Source: Thioalkalivibrio sp. ALJ12 (GTDB lineage: Bacteria; Pseudomonadota; Gammaproteobacteria; Ectothiorhodospirales; Ectothiorhodospiraceae). From it: a stretch of DNA of 50,061 nucleotides. The stretch is taken from positions 1 through 50,061 of the forward strand of contig NZ_KB899541.1 of the NCBI RefSeq assembly GCF_000378305.1, written 5' to 3'. Shown here one piece after another: positions 36,001 to 42,536 of this stretch (positions are counted from its first letter, which is position 1; each line of letters begins with the position of its first letter). Below the pieces are notes generated by a model that was not told the origin of the DNA, did not search any database, and saw only the letters and a program-made list of their open reading frames with translations. A program made the translations under genes and the position numbers.

Positions 36001-37164
36001 TGGCTGCTCAACGCTGAGTTCACGGCGACCTCGATGATCGGGTTTATCGCCCTCGCGGGGATCATCGTGCGCAACTCCATACTGCTGGTGGACTTCGGCC
36101 GTCAGGCCGTCGATCAGGGCCATGACGTGCGCGAGGCCATGATCATGGCCTGCCAGGCCCGTACGCGCCCGATCATCATCACCGCCTTCGCGCTTCTGGC
36201 CGGGTCCAGCGTGATCTTGTTCGATCCCATCTTCCAGGGCATGGCGATCTCGCTGATGTTCGGCACCGTGGTGGCCACGCTGCTGACCCTGCTAGTGATC
36301 CCGCTGGGCTGTATATCCGGTCGGCGGGCTTTCTGTCCCTCAACGGTCGATGCCGACGGTGGTAACGCCGCGTATTCCGCCGGCCCTGGGCAGGCGCCCC
36401 TGGGTTCGGGTCAGCAGAAGGACCTGTTTGGTCCGCGCGATGGTGGTCCGGTTACTCAGGCGGTCCAGTTGGCCGGCCTGTATCTGAAGAGCCTCGTGCT
36501 GGCATTCCTCGAAGGGATGCGGGACCTGGCGCTGGCGATCTTCCGCCTGCTGCGTAACTGGTGGCGCGGGGGCGGTGGGCCGGGGGGGCCGAGTGGCGGC
36601 GCGGGTCCGCAACCGGGTGGTTCCGGTTCTGGCCCGCAGGGCTCGGGCCCGGCCCACACATCGGGTGGGTCGACCGTCGAAGCCCCCAATGGGGCCGATT
36701 CCTCCGTCGGTCCGGAACACCCCGAGGCCCCCGCGGAACCACCGCCGAAATCCAGTCGCACGAAGTCGAAGAACGAGGACACCTCCCCCGCTGCGAAAGC
36801 GCAGTCAGGTTCCGGGCAGGGTTCTTCCCGGCGTACGAGCGCCGCGCCGGCCACAAAGCAGAAAACAGTGCGCAAGACCAGTACGAAACCGACGCAAGCG
36901 GGGAAGAGCGGTGGCCGGTCTGCAAAGACCTCTTCCAGGTCCTCGTCCAGCCGGTCCGGTACTACGGCCTCCGGCCAGCCGGCGGGCAAGACCCCATCCA
37001 GTTCCGAGTCCAGCAAGAAGAAGGCGACCAGCCAGTCGTCCGCATCAGAAGGAGGCAAGACCTCCAGTACGGCGGGCCGTTCGAGCGGTGCGCGCAAGGG
37101 TACAGGGGGCAGCAGTGGCGGATCCGCCAAAGGCCGCGGGCGACGCGGGATCCGTCTGAAATGA
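33088..37164 (+). CDS. RND transporter permease with long basic disordered cytoplasmic tail
   Basis: 1358 residues; normal RND pumps of this type have about 1030-1080. Residues 1-1075 form a complete HAE1-like pump: TM1 near 35-55, VTPRQEDPQISVPMVDIMVTYPG, the TM4 acidic motif in GILVDDAIVVVENIYRRW, and TM12 ending LLTLLVIPLG. After that comes an extra tail: a hydrophobic/amphipathic segment at about 1122-1157 (LAGLYLKSLVLAFLEGMRDL...) and some 200 residues of Gly/Ser/Lys/Arg/Thr-rich sequence ending RGRRGIRLK. The tail reads in frame with sensible codon use. It could bind DNA, RNA or the ParA protein encoded downstream; that is speculation. Substrate unknown. Confidence 0.9.
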   Translation: MSEHTNNPSGSSPEDGGDNHHHQPGIAGRMAAAFIHSPLSPLLLLASIAIGILGLIVTPRQEDPQISVPMVDIMVTYPGVPSEQVASLVARPLERLMSELSGVDNVYSVSHRGEAMVTVQFDVGEDMESSIVKVHDKLLAHRDLTPPGASEPLVRAKGADDVPIVNLTFWSHEVDDALLRQIALEAKQQLNEVPDTSQSFVVSGRKETLRVEVQPDRLTGFGVSLDQVEQAIQAANLEDTAGRIESGGLSTPVYTGRFFTGAQDLERLLVAVDDGQPVYLRDVAEVIYGPGEVDQFVRHYSGAAAADPDAAANGAAAVTLAIAKKPGSNGVTVANGVLERLEQLKGDTIPDNVEVAVSRDYGKTANDKVNELIFKLFIATFAVTILVGLFLGVRAAIVVLVVIPVVILFTVFSAWVLGYTIDRVSLFALIFAIGILVDDAIVVVENIYRRWLMKRGIDAETSVDAVREVGNPTILATFTVIAALLPMGFVSGMMGPYMQPIPVLGSVAMLFSLVAAFVFTPWLTQRLRPSMGYLAKATEKEHRQAERLGGFFRWAIPGLADHRWRGYAFLIGIVLVFFLVVSLFFTTDVRVKMLPLDNKPEFQVIVNFPEGTALTETATLSEEMAGVLRGFDEVTGVQSYVGTASPFNFNGLVRHYYLRDKPWQGDLQVQLVDKGDRRRSSHEIATEARERLAPLAAAAGARIQVVEMPPGPPVLQSVVAEVYGPDASTRRTVARDLEQMFAGAEHIDDVDTFLQAPHNVWHFEVDRDKALRRGVTVEAVNRTLQTALDGRIVGDVKAQSLVEPHLIQLRLPHEQRVDVRQMELLPVASRNGDLIPLVELGGFVQRPQDEPIYHKNLRPVEYVTGEVVGRLAAPVYGMLEVQQQLADYTAPDGSEVQPHWIGPPANDGSVAFEWGGEWTVTYETFRDMGIAFAIALILIYMLVVWEFGNFVLPGIIMAPIPLTLIGIIPGHWLLNAEFTATSMIGFIALAGIIVRNSILLVDFGRQAVDQGHDVREAMIMACQARTRPIIITAFALLAGSSVILFDPIFQGMAISLMFGTVVATLLTLLVIPLGCISGRRAFCPSTVDADGGNAAYSAGPGQAPLGSGQQKDLFGPRDGGPVTQAVQLAGLYLKSLVLAFLEGMRDLALAIFRLLRNWWRGGGGPGGPSGGAGPQPGGSGSGPQGSGPAHTSGGSTVEAPNGADSSVGPEHPEAPAEPPPKSSRTKSKNEDTSPAAKAQSGSGQGSSRRTSAAPATKQKTVRKTSTKPTQAGKSGGRSAKTSSRSSSSRSGTTASGQPAGKTPSSSESSKKKATSQSSASEGGKTSSTAGRSSGARKGTGGSSGGSAKGRGRRGIRLK

Positions 37165-37200
37165 ACGATCTCGATTCTCTATTCAATCTGGAGGTACGCA

Positions 37201-37890
37201 ATGAAGAAAACATTTGAAAAACCGTTGATCACAGGGCTGACCGGACTCGCCATGGCCACGGCCCTGGCGTTGGGTGCGGCCCAGGCCGACGACTATGCCA
37301 ATGACCAGGACGGCGCCAGTGGCCAGATGGCCCAGCAGGGCGCACCCATGGGTCCCTATGGCCACGGGCCTCAGGGCGGACACGGCTGGGGTGGTCATCC
37401 CGGCGGCGGGATGATGCAGCAGCGGCAGTTCTCCGGCGACATGGGCTTCGGCATGTCCGGTCGCAGTCATGGTCACGGCTATGGCCGCGGCTACGGCCAG
37501 GGTCATGGACAGGGTTATGGCCACGGCTACGGCCAGGGCTATCCGGGCTACGGGCCGGGATACGGACACGGCTACGGACACGGCTACGGCCCGCAGCCGC
37601 AATACGGCATGCCGGGCCCGATGCACGGGCCGGGATATGGCTCCATGCCCGAGTTCGATCCGGATGACCTGCCCGAGGACATGCCGGAAGAAATGCGCGA
37701 GCGCATCAAGAAGCAGCACGCCGAGCGCCAGGAGTACATGGAAGAGATGCAGGCCATGCACGAAGCCCGAATGAAAGCCATGGAAAAGGGCCGCGAGGCG
37801 TACATGGAAGAGATGGAACGCCAGCGCGAAAAACGCATGGAGGCCATGCGCGAGCGCCGCGAGGCTATGGAAGAGCAGGGCGGCTACTGA
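37201..37890 (+). CDS. Secreted Gly/Tyr/His-rich protein with charged coiled-coil end (sulfur-globule-like)
   Basis: 229 residues. Signal peptide LTGLAMATALALGAAQA-DD. Residues about 50-155 are GYG/HGYG/GPGYG repeats rich in Gly, Tyr, His and Met; residues about 160-229 are a Glu/Arg/Met-rich helix (ERIKKQHAERQEYMEEMQAM...) that should form a coiled coil. Gly/Tyr-rich secreted proteins coat sulfur globules in purple sulfur bacteria. The added helix could anchor or polymerise the coat. It lies 36 bp after the RND gene, in the same operon. Confidence 0.75.
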   Translation: MKKTFEKPLITGLTGLAMATALALGAAQADDYANDQDGASGQMAQQGAPMGPYGHGPQGGHGWGGHPGGGMMQQRQFSGDMGFGMSGRSHGHGYGRGYGQGHGQGYGHGYGQGYPGYGPGYGHGYGHGYGPQPQYGMPGPMHGPGYGSMPEFDPDDLPEDMPEEMRERIKKQHAERQEYMEEMQAMHEARMKAMEKGREAYMEEMERQREKRMEAMRERREAMEEQGGY

Positions 37891-37897
37891 GCGACCG

Positions 37898-38347
37898 ATG
37901 GTGAACGCCGTGCACATCGGTTCATGCGCTCGCGGGCTGGCAGCCGGAAGGGGCAAGCCTGTCCTCGGGCTGCTCGTGGCCGTCGTTCTGGCCTGGGGGG
38001 TCTCCGGTGCCAGTGTCGAGGCGCGCGAGCGTGTGAACCCCTGGGCCGGCGTGGCGCCGGCGCCGGAGTTCCCAGCCGCGGAGGCGGCGCAGCCCAGGTT
38101 GCAGTTCCCGGACCCGGACTACGACCCCACCAGAACTCGGGAGCGTGCCGACGTGCTGGCACCACGGACTCACCCCGGTCAACCCCAATGGGGTTACCAC
38201 GGACATGGAGGTCCGTATTCCGGGTATCCGGGCCCTTACGGGGCGTACCCCGGACCTTTCGGGCCCGGTGGATGGGGAGGCCCAGCTGGTGGGCCATTCC
38301 CCTGGATGATGCCGTGGGGTATGGGCGGGTTTCCGTTCACACCCTGA
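37898..38347 (+). CDS. Secreted Gly/Pro/Tyr-rich protein
   Basis: 149 residues; start 8 bp after the preceding stop, ribosome-binding site weak. Hydrophobic signal segment at about 20-42 (GKPVLGLLVAVVLAWGVSGASVEA). The mature part is Pro-rich and ends in a Gly/Pro/Tyr/Trp/Phe block (HGGPYSGYPGPYGAYPGPFG... FPWMMPWGMGGFPF). No known domain. By composition and position it could be a third structural protein of the sulfur-globule set. Confidence 0.65.
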   Translation: MVNAVHIGSCARGLAAGRGKPVLGLLVAVVLAWGVSGASVEARERVNPWAGVAPAPEFPAAEAAQPRLQFPDPDYDPTRTRERADVLAPRTHPGQPQWGYHGHGGPYSGYPGPYGAYPGPFGPGGWGGPAGGPFPWMMPWGMGGFPFTP

Positions 38348-38437
38348 GGGCATAAGTAAAGCGCCGGTGCGGGACCGCCCTCTTCGTCCCGGCGTCACGA
38401 ATATCGAGGGCAACACACTCCAAATGGAGGGAACACC

Positions 38438-38908
38438 ATGAAGACTTTCATTAAAGCAGCCGTTCTTGCGGTTTCCATGGGCGGCCTGGCCGTTCCGATG
38501 ATGGCATCTGCCCAGTGGGGCGGGCCCGGTTATGGCCCGGGTTACGGCTATGGTCCTGGTCCTGGGCATTTCGGCCCGGGGCACTACGGCCCGGGGCACT
38601 ACGGCCCGGGTTACGGCACGCCGTTCTTCGGCGGCCCGGGCTACGGCCGTGGCTGGGGCATGGGCGACATGATGAGCGACATGATGGGCGACTTTGACTT
38701 CTCCGCCCGCGGTCGCGGTCACGGCCATGGCTATGGTCACGGTCACGGCCGCGGTCATGGCTATGGTCACGGGCATGGTTATGGCCCGGGTTACTACGGC
38801 CATCCTGGCTACGGCTGGGGCCCGGGCTATGGCGGCCCGATGCAGCAGCAGATGCCGCAGCAAATGCCGCAGCAGCAGATGCCGCAGGGCGAGGGTGACC
38901 GCAACTGA
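38438..38908 (+). CDS. Sulfur globule protein-like
   Basis: 156 residues with signal peptide (AVLAVSMGGLAVPMMASA-QW). Gly/Pro/Tyr repeats (GPGYGPGYGYGPG, FGPGHYGPGHYGPG) flank a hydrophobic acidic block WGMGDMMSDMMGDFDFSARGRG, which matches the DMM-GD-F-D-F signature of sulfur-globule family proteins, followed by HGYGHGHGRG repeats and a Gln/Met/Pro end. These proteins form the protein shell around periplasmic sulfur globules. A strong terminator follows, so this is probably the last gene of the first sigma54 transcript. Confidence 0.8.
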   Translation: MKTFIKAAVLAVSMGGLAVPMMASAQWGGPGYGPGYGYGPGPGHFGPGHYGPGHYGPGYGTPFFGGPGYGRGWGMGDMMSDMMGDFDFSARGRGHGHGYGHGHGRGHGYGHGHGYGPGYYGHPGYGWGPGYGGPMQQQMPQQMPQQQMPQGEGDRN

Positions 38909-38925
38909 GGTTGCCGGTCATCCGT

Positions 38926-38957
38926 GGGGCCCGTCCACCAGGGGCGGGCCCATTTTT
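38926..38957 (+). terminator. Intrinsic terminator after sulfur globule gene
   Basis: Stem GGGCCCGTCC / GGGCGGGCCC (one G-T pair, 5-nt loop) followed by ATTTTT. Confidence 0.9.
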
Positions 38958-38990
38958 CCCCAGGCAACACGCTGAACCGCGGGAGTATGC

Positions 38991-39641
38991 ATGCGCACCG
39001 TCGTAGCCAATCTGAAAGGCGGTACGGGCAAGAGCACCGTTACCTTCAATCTCGCACTCTGGCTGCTCGAGCAGGGGCGCTCGGTATGCACGGTTGATCT
39101 GGATCCCCAGGGGACCCTTACCGATGTCCTGGAGGTTCGCGAGGAAGAGGGCTACATACCTGCGCTGGAGCATGCAACGTCGCTCAAGGCGGTTGCGGAA
39201 CAGGGTCAGCAGGCTTGGCAGGAGATCCTCGTCGATGTGGGTGCATCCGACATGGGGTCCTTGTTCGAGGCTTTGGAGAGTGCGGATCGCTTGTTGATCC
39301 CCGTCCCCCCGAGTCAGGCCGATGTCTGGTCCACCCAGCGTTTCGTGCGCCGGGTACAGGAGTCACACCAGACGGACGGACGTCCGCAAATCCTGGTGTT
39401 CATTAACCGAGCGGATACGCACCAGGCGGTCCGTGAAACCGACGAGACCTTTGACGCACTGGGGCAGATCCCGGGCGTGAAACGACTCGCTCCCCGATTG
39501 AAACAACGCATGGCGTTTCGTCGTTCGTTCAGCGAAGGACTGTCCGTGCGCGAATTGGAACCCCGTGGCAAGGCTTCACGGGAACTGGAGGCCCTGGCGA
39601 TCGCGTTATTCGGCAAGCCCGGGCGGCGGCGCCGGAAGTAG
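38991..39641 (+). CDS. ParA/MinD-type partition ATPase
   Basis: 216 residues from ATG 38991. Deviant Walker A with the signature lysine: K9-GGTGKST-16. Switch regions are [12 protein letters not shown] and ILVDVGASD. No N-terminal HTH, and short, as in the small ParA proteins that place plasmids or cargo (type Ib, McdA). The C-terminus ends GKPGRRRRK, basic and possibly DNA-binding. No parB-like gene is nearby. Because it sits among sulfur-globule, DsrE and fcc genes it may position sulfur globules or membrane complexes; the likely adaptors are the RND tail or the 40328 protein. That role is inference. Confidence 0.9.
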   Translation: MRTVVANLKGGTGKSTVTFNLALWLLEQGRSVCTVDLDPQGTLTDVLEVREEEGYIPALEHATSLKAVAEQGQQAWQEILVDVGASDMGSLFEALESADRLLIPVPPSQADVWSTQRFVRRVQESHQTDGRPQILVFINRADTHQAVRETDETFDALGQIPGVKRLAPRLKQRMAFRRSFSEGLSVRELEPRGKASRELEALAIALFGKPGRRRRK

Positions 39642-39740
39642 AGCCGGACGACCAACAGTGCAAGCGAGACCGCGAATACGAACAACAAGACGCGCCGCTC
39701 TCACAACAAGCCTGACAAGGCACCAAAGGAGGATAGAGGC

Positions 39741-40328
39741 ATGCGAGTGATCTGGAATGTACTGGCCATTATCGGCCTGCTGGCCGTGATCGCTGTCGGC
39801 TATGCGATCTACGTTCTTCAACCCTACGCCGGGGGCGCTCGGGCCCTCGATTCACAGGCCACGACGGTCTACGCGCGCATGGCGCGCACGGTGCTGGAAA
39901 CCGGCGATATGGCCGAGGCCACGGTATACAAGAGAAAGGTCGAAGAAGGCCTGGACGTTGGCGAGGTGGAAGACACGCTGAGGATGGTCGCCAACGAACT
40001 GAATATTGCCAACGTTGGCGAAATGCCGATGAGCGAGGAGGTGCGTAACGTTACTGGTGAAGACTTCCCGTTCCTGAAGATCTACATGTTCTGCGACGCG
40101 AGAATCGCCGCGCAGATGGTGCGGCACAGCCAGGCCATGGCGGCCTATCTCCCCTGCCGCATCGTGCTCCAGGAAGACGAAGAGGGCCAGCTCTGGCTGA
40201 TGACGCTGAACCTCGATCCGATGATCCACGGTGGCCGGCCGTTGCCGGAAGAACTCTACGAACAGGCGCTGTTTGTCCAAGAGTCGCTCGAGACCATCAT
40301 CGATCGCGCCGCACGGGGTGAGTTCTGA
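39741..40328 (+). CDS. Membrane-anchored DUF302-like protein
   Basis: 195 residues with AAAGGAGG upstream. One N-terminal TM helix (NVLAIIGLLAVIAVGYAIYVL), then a soluble domain probably in the periplasm. The C-terminal half matches the DUF302 pattern: FPFLKIYMFCDARIAAQMV, LPCRIVLQEDEEGQLWL and LNLDP. Two Cys, at about 117 and 138, could be functional. DUF302 proteins are common near sulfur-oxidation genes but have no established function. The stop overlaps the next start as TGATG. Confidence 0.75.
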   Translation: MRVIWNVLAIIGLLAVIAVGYAIYVLQPYAGGARALDSQATTVYARMARTVLETGDMAEATVYKRKVEEGLDVGEVEDTLRMVANELNIANVGEMPMSEEVRNVTGEDFPFLKIYMFCDARIAAQMVRHSQAMAAYLPCRIVLQEDEEGQLWLMTLNLDPMIHGGRPLPEELYEQALFVQESLETIIDRAARGEF

Positions 40329-40870
40329 TGGCGACTGAGGACCCCTATGCGAGAACGTCCCATGGGCCCGGCGTTGATCCGCCGGAGTACGAACGTATTG
40401 CGGAGGAGGCGGATGAGGCCTATCTGAGGGCCCGACGACTGGAGCTTGTCGTGTACTCGGCCCTGACGGCCTTCATCATCCTGGCGATTTACGGGTTCTG
40501 GCTGATCACCAGTCTCACCAACGACGTCAGCCGGCTGACCGAGGAGATTAGCAAGATGACGCGTGTGGTCGATCGCGATCTCTCCGTGATCGCGGGGCAC
40601 ATGTCGGATGTAGACGAACGAATGCAGCAGATCGCCGCCAGCATGGAACGGGTGGACAGCCATGTCGGGACCATCAGCGAGGACACCGCGGCGATGCAGC
40701 TCAGCATTGCCTCGATGACGCGCGATACCGAGCTGATGGCCGCCTCCACGTCCGGCATGCAGCGGGACATGTGGAACCTGAACCGAAACGTGGGCGGACC
40801 GATGGGCACGATGAACATGTTCAACCCGTTTCAGGGTGGCGGGCCCCCGGGGCCCTGGATGCCCCACTGA
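40328..40870 (+). CDS. Bitopic membrane coiled-coil protein with Met/Gly/Pro-rich end
   Basis: 180 residues. A cytoplasmic N-terminus of about 37 residues (acidic, PPEYERIAEEADEAYLRARRLE), one TM helix at about 40-62, then a heptad-like coiled coil of about 90 residues (VSRLTEEISKMTRVVDRDLSVIAGHM...), ending in GGPMGTMNMFNPFQGGGPPG. The last block resembles the sulfur-globule and adaptor Met/Gly-rich segments. The topology could connect a cytoplasmic partner such as ParA to a periplasmic globule. No known family recognised. Confidence 0.75.
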   Translation: MATEDPYARTSHGPGVDPPEYERIAEEADEAYLRARRLELVVYSALTAFIILAIYGFWLITSLTNDVSRLTEEISKMTRVVDRDLSVIAGHMSDVDERMQQIAASMERVDSHVGTISEDTAAMQLSIASMTRDTELMAASTSGMQRDMWNLNRNVGGPMGTMNMFNPFQGGGPPGPWMPH

Positions 40871-40903
40871 CCGACCGGCTTCAAGGGAGCCGAGGAGAAA
40901 ACA

Positions 40904-41071
40904 ATGACCGTGATGGCCTGGGTTCTTTTTGTATTGGCGATGGTGATGGTCCCCATATCCATCTGGGGCACGCTGGCGGCCCTCGGGTTGTGCGTGGGCT
41001 GCACCATGATCCGCGACTGGAATCGAACGCGCCGCGCGAAAGCGGACGGGGGCAACCGAGGATCCATGTAG
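40904..41071 (+). CDS. 55-residue membrane protein
   Basis: Short gene with GAGGAGAAA 5 nt before ATG 40904. One long hydrophobic stretch (VLFVLAMVMVPISIWGTLAAL), then CVGC and a basic end (RDWNRTRRAK). The Cys pair at residues 30 and 33 (CxxC) lies at the end of the hydrophobic segment. Placed between the coiled-coil and DsrE genes, on the same strand. Unknown function. Confidence 0.7.
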   Translation: MTVMAWVLFVLAMVMVPISIWGTLAALGLCVGCTMIRDWNRTRRAKADGGNRGSM

Positions 41072-41110
41072 GCGAGGGTCTGCTTTTTACGAAATCGAAG
41101 GAAGTCTCTT

Positions 41111-41581
41111 ATGAGCGAGCAGAAGAAGCTGGCGATTATCGCCACCAAGGGCAGTCTGGACTGGGGCTATCCCCCGTTCATTCTGGCCTCGACGGCGGCC
41201 GCGCTCGGCTATGAAGTGGAGGTGTTCTTTACCTTCTACGGACTGCAGCTGTTGCGCAAGAAGATGGATCTGCAGGTCACTTCGCTGGGCAATCCGGGGA
41301 TGCCGATGCCCATGCCCATGCCGGTGATGCTCCAGGGGCTGCCGGGCATGCAGCGCATGATGACGACCATGATGAAAAAGAAGATGGCCGCGAAGGGGGT
41401 CTCCGATCTCGAGGAACTGCGCGAGATGTGTCTGGAGGCCGACGTGCGCATGATCGCCTGCCAGATGACCGTAGACCTCTTCGACATGGACACCGACGAG
41501 TTCATCGACGGACTGGAATACGCGGGTGCGGCGGCTTTTTTTGAGTTCGCCGGGGACTCCGATATCTGCCTGTTCATATGA
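41111..41581 (+). CDS. DsrE-family (DsrE2-type) sulfur-relay protein
   Basis: 156 residues. DsrE/F/H-like fold: KKLAIIATKGSLDWGYPPFILASTAAALGYEVEVFFTFYGL, then the characteristic GNPGMPMPMPMP and MMKKKMAAKGVSDLEELREM, and the Cys motif MIACQMT with C117 (also C107). DsrE2-type proteins are found beside rhodanese and TusA in sulfur oxidisers and are thought to bind or move persulfide sulfur in the cytoplasm. No TM helices here. It lies directly upstream of the second sigma54 promoter region. Confidence 0.92.
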   Translation: MSEQKKLAIIATKGSLDWGYPPFILASTAAALGYEVEVFFTFYGLQLLRKKMDLQVTSLGNPGMPMPMPMPVMLQGLPGMQRMMTTMMKKKMAAKGVSDLEELREMCLEADVRMIACQMTVDLFDMDTDEFIDGLEYAGAAAFFEFAGDSDICLFI

Positions 41582-41656
41582 CAATCTCCCGCGGAAACAT
41601 CGTCTTTACATTCTGAAAAAGTAATGGGTGTATATATTCGAACGTTTGGGAGTGCT

Positions 41657-41693
41657 GTTGCAAAAGCGTTGCAACAACGATGCGATCTGCAAC
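41657..41693 (+). promoter_or_regulatory. Phased GTTGC repeats, activator enhancer site 2
   Basis: GTTGC at 41657 and 41668, 11 bp apart, with a degenerate GATGC at 41679 and an inverted TGCAAC at 41688. GTTGCAAC at 41668-41675 is a palindrome. Distances to the -24 GG are 93, 82 and 71 bp, identical to the three right-hand copies of site 1. Confidence 0.75.
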
Positions 41694-41717
41694 GACTGTC
41701 CGCTTCCACATAACCTG

Positions 41718-41730
41718 TAACTCACGGATT
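41718..41730 (-). promoter_or_regulatory. Weak candidate IHF site
   Basis: Minus-strand AATCCGTGAGTTA fits WATCAA-N4-TTR at 11 of 13 positions. It ends 20 bp before the -24 GG; the site at 31648 ends 21 bp before its own. Confidence 0.35.
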
Positions 41731-41748
41731 AAGAGTTTTTTATTAAGC

Positions 41749-41764
41749 TGGCGTGAAGTTTGCT
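41749..41764 (+). promoter_or_regulatory. Sigma54 promoter upstream of fccAB
   Basis: TGGCGTGAAGTTTGCT, a close match to TGGCACG-N4-TTGCT with GG and GC at the right offset. Predicted start near 41775. Confidence 0.82.
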
Positions 41765-41774
41765 GTCGGCCCCA

Positions 41775-42041
41775 AGGACAAGGCCGAGACCCTTGGCCCG
41801 CGAATTCATCACCGCGAATGGACCCCCTGCCATTGAAGCGTTGGTGGCACCCTCCCTCCTGGAGAGGGGCGTGCAGCGTTCGTGCGGAAACAAGGGTCAG
41901 TGGCCGGCTTGAGTTTTGCGGACAAGCCGGCTGTCGGAAGGAAGCATGTTGTCCGGCCAGGATGCCGGCGGTTCCGCTGCGAACCGGCAACATGATTGTT
42001 CTCCGTCGCTTGGGTCGGGTACGCATGCCCGACCCTTTTTT
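41775..42041 (+). ncRNA. Structured leader or sigma54-driven small RNA
   Basis: About 267 nt from the predicted start to an intrinsic terminator. Visible structure: a hairpin near 41847-41874; a perfect 9-bp stem GCCGGCTTG / CAAGCCGGC (41903-41931); and a three-way junction closed by CATGTTG / CAACATG (41945-41951 with 41988-41994) enclosing CCGGC/GCCGG and GGTTC/GAACC hairpins. Then comes the terminator. It could be a stand-alone sRNA or an attenuator controlling fccAB. No homologous RNA family is recognised. Confidence 0.5.
42012..42041 (+). terminator. Intrinsic terminator inside the fccAB leader
   Basis: Perfect stem GGGTCGGG / CCCGACCC, 8-nt loop, then six T. It lies between the sigma54 promoter and fccA. 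Confidence 0.9.
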
Positions 42042-42207
42042 GGCGGGGTGTTCAGGGAATGTCCGGTCCCTGTGAGTGCAGGGACAGAGGCCGGATAAGG
42101 AATGTCAGACCATTCAACCCGGGGCCAACACCGGGATCGAGGAGGAAGGCAGCCCCAGAAGGCGGCCGACAAAGTGGCTATTCACATCAAGTGGAGGAGT
42201 TTGTTCA

Positions 42208-42522
42208 ATGATGACGCGTACATACATGGCGGGGTTTGCGGCCTCGCTGCTGATGGCCGCCGCGGTGCCCGGCACTGTGCTGGCGGATAACGACGAAGTG
42301 ACTCGAGGGCAGCTAATGGCGGCGTCGTGCAAGGCATGTCACAACGCCGCGGGTGCCGAAGAAGGCGTACCGGATCTCGCTCGTCTGTCACCGGAGTTGA
42401 TTGCCAATCAGATGCGGGCATTCCGTGATGGCGATCGTGACGCGACGATCATGGATCGTCACGCCAAGGGTTACACCGACGAAGAAATCGACGCCATGGC
42501 GTCGTACTTCGCCCGATTCTGA
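42208..42522 (+). CDS. fccA: Cytochrome c subunit of flavocytochrome c sulfide dehydrogenase
   Basis: 104 residues from ATG 42208 (GGAGGAG upstream; a second ATG follows at once). Signal peptide about 1-26 (AASLLMAAAVPGTVLA). One haem motif, CKACH at 41-45, with Met82 in TIMDRHA as likely sixth ligand. It is a small mono-haem class I cytochrome, as in Chlorobium FccA, not the di-haem form of Allochromatium. It passes electrons from FccB to the respiratory chain in the periplasm. FccB is encoded 14 bp downstream. Confidence 0.9.
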   Translation: MMTRTYMAGFAASLLMAAAVPGTVLADNDEVTRGQLMAASCKACHNAAGAEEGVPDLARLSPELIANQMRAFRDGDRDATIMDRHAKGYTDEEIDAMASYFARF

Positions 42523-42536
42523 ACAGGGGGTCCATC

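Larger units (their letters stand above)
41582..42207. other. Regulatory region and structured leader before fccAB
   Basis: 626 bp without a gene. In order: phased GTTGC sites, candidate IHF site, sigma54 promoter, three or more hairpins, an intrinsic terminator, a further hairpin GTCCCTG / CAGGGAC (42066-42085) and the fccA ribosome-binding site GGAGGAG. Confidence 0.7.

Noticed and set aside
33028-36123. A 1031-residue minus-strand ORF
   Set aside because: It is antisense to the RND pump; the composition (His/Asp/Arg/Gln-rich, no domain) is that of a GC-rich shadow frame.
36330-37164. RND tail as a frameshift artefact
   Set aside because: The frame is open and coherent (Ser/Lys/Arg/Gly-rich throughout) to a stop 36 bp before the next gene; other frames give no better ending.
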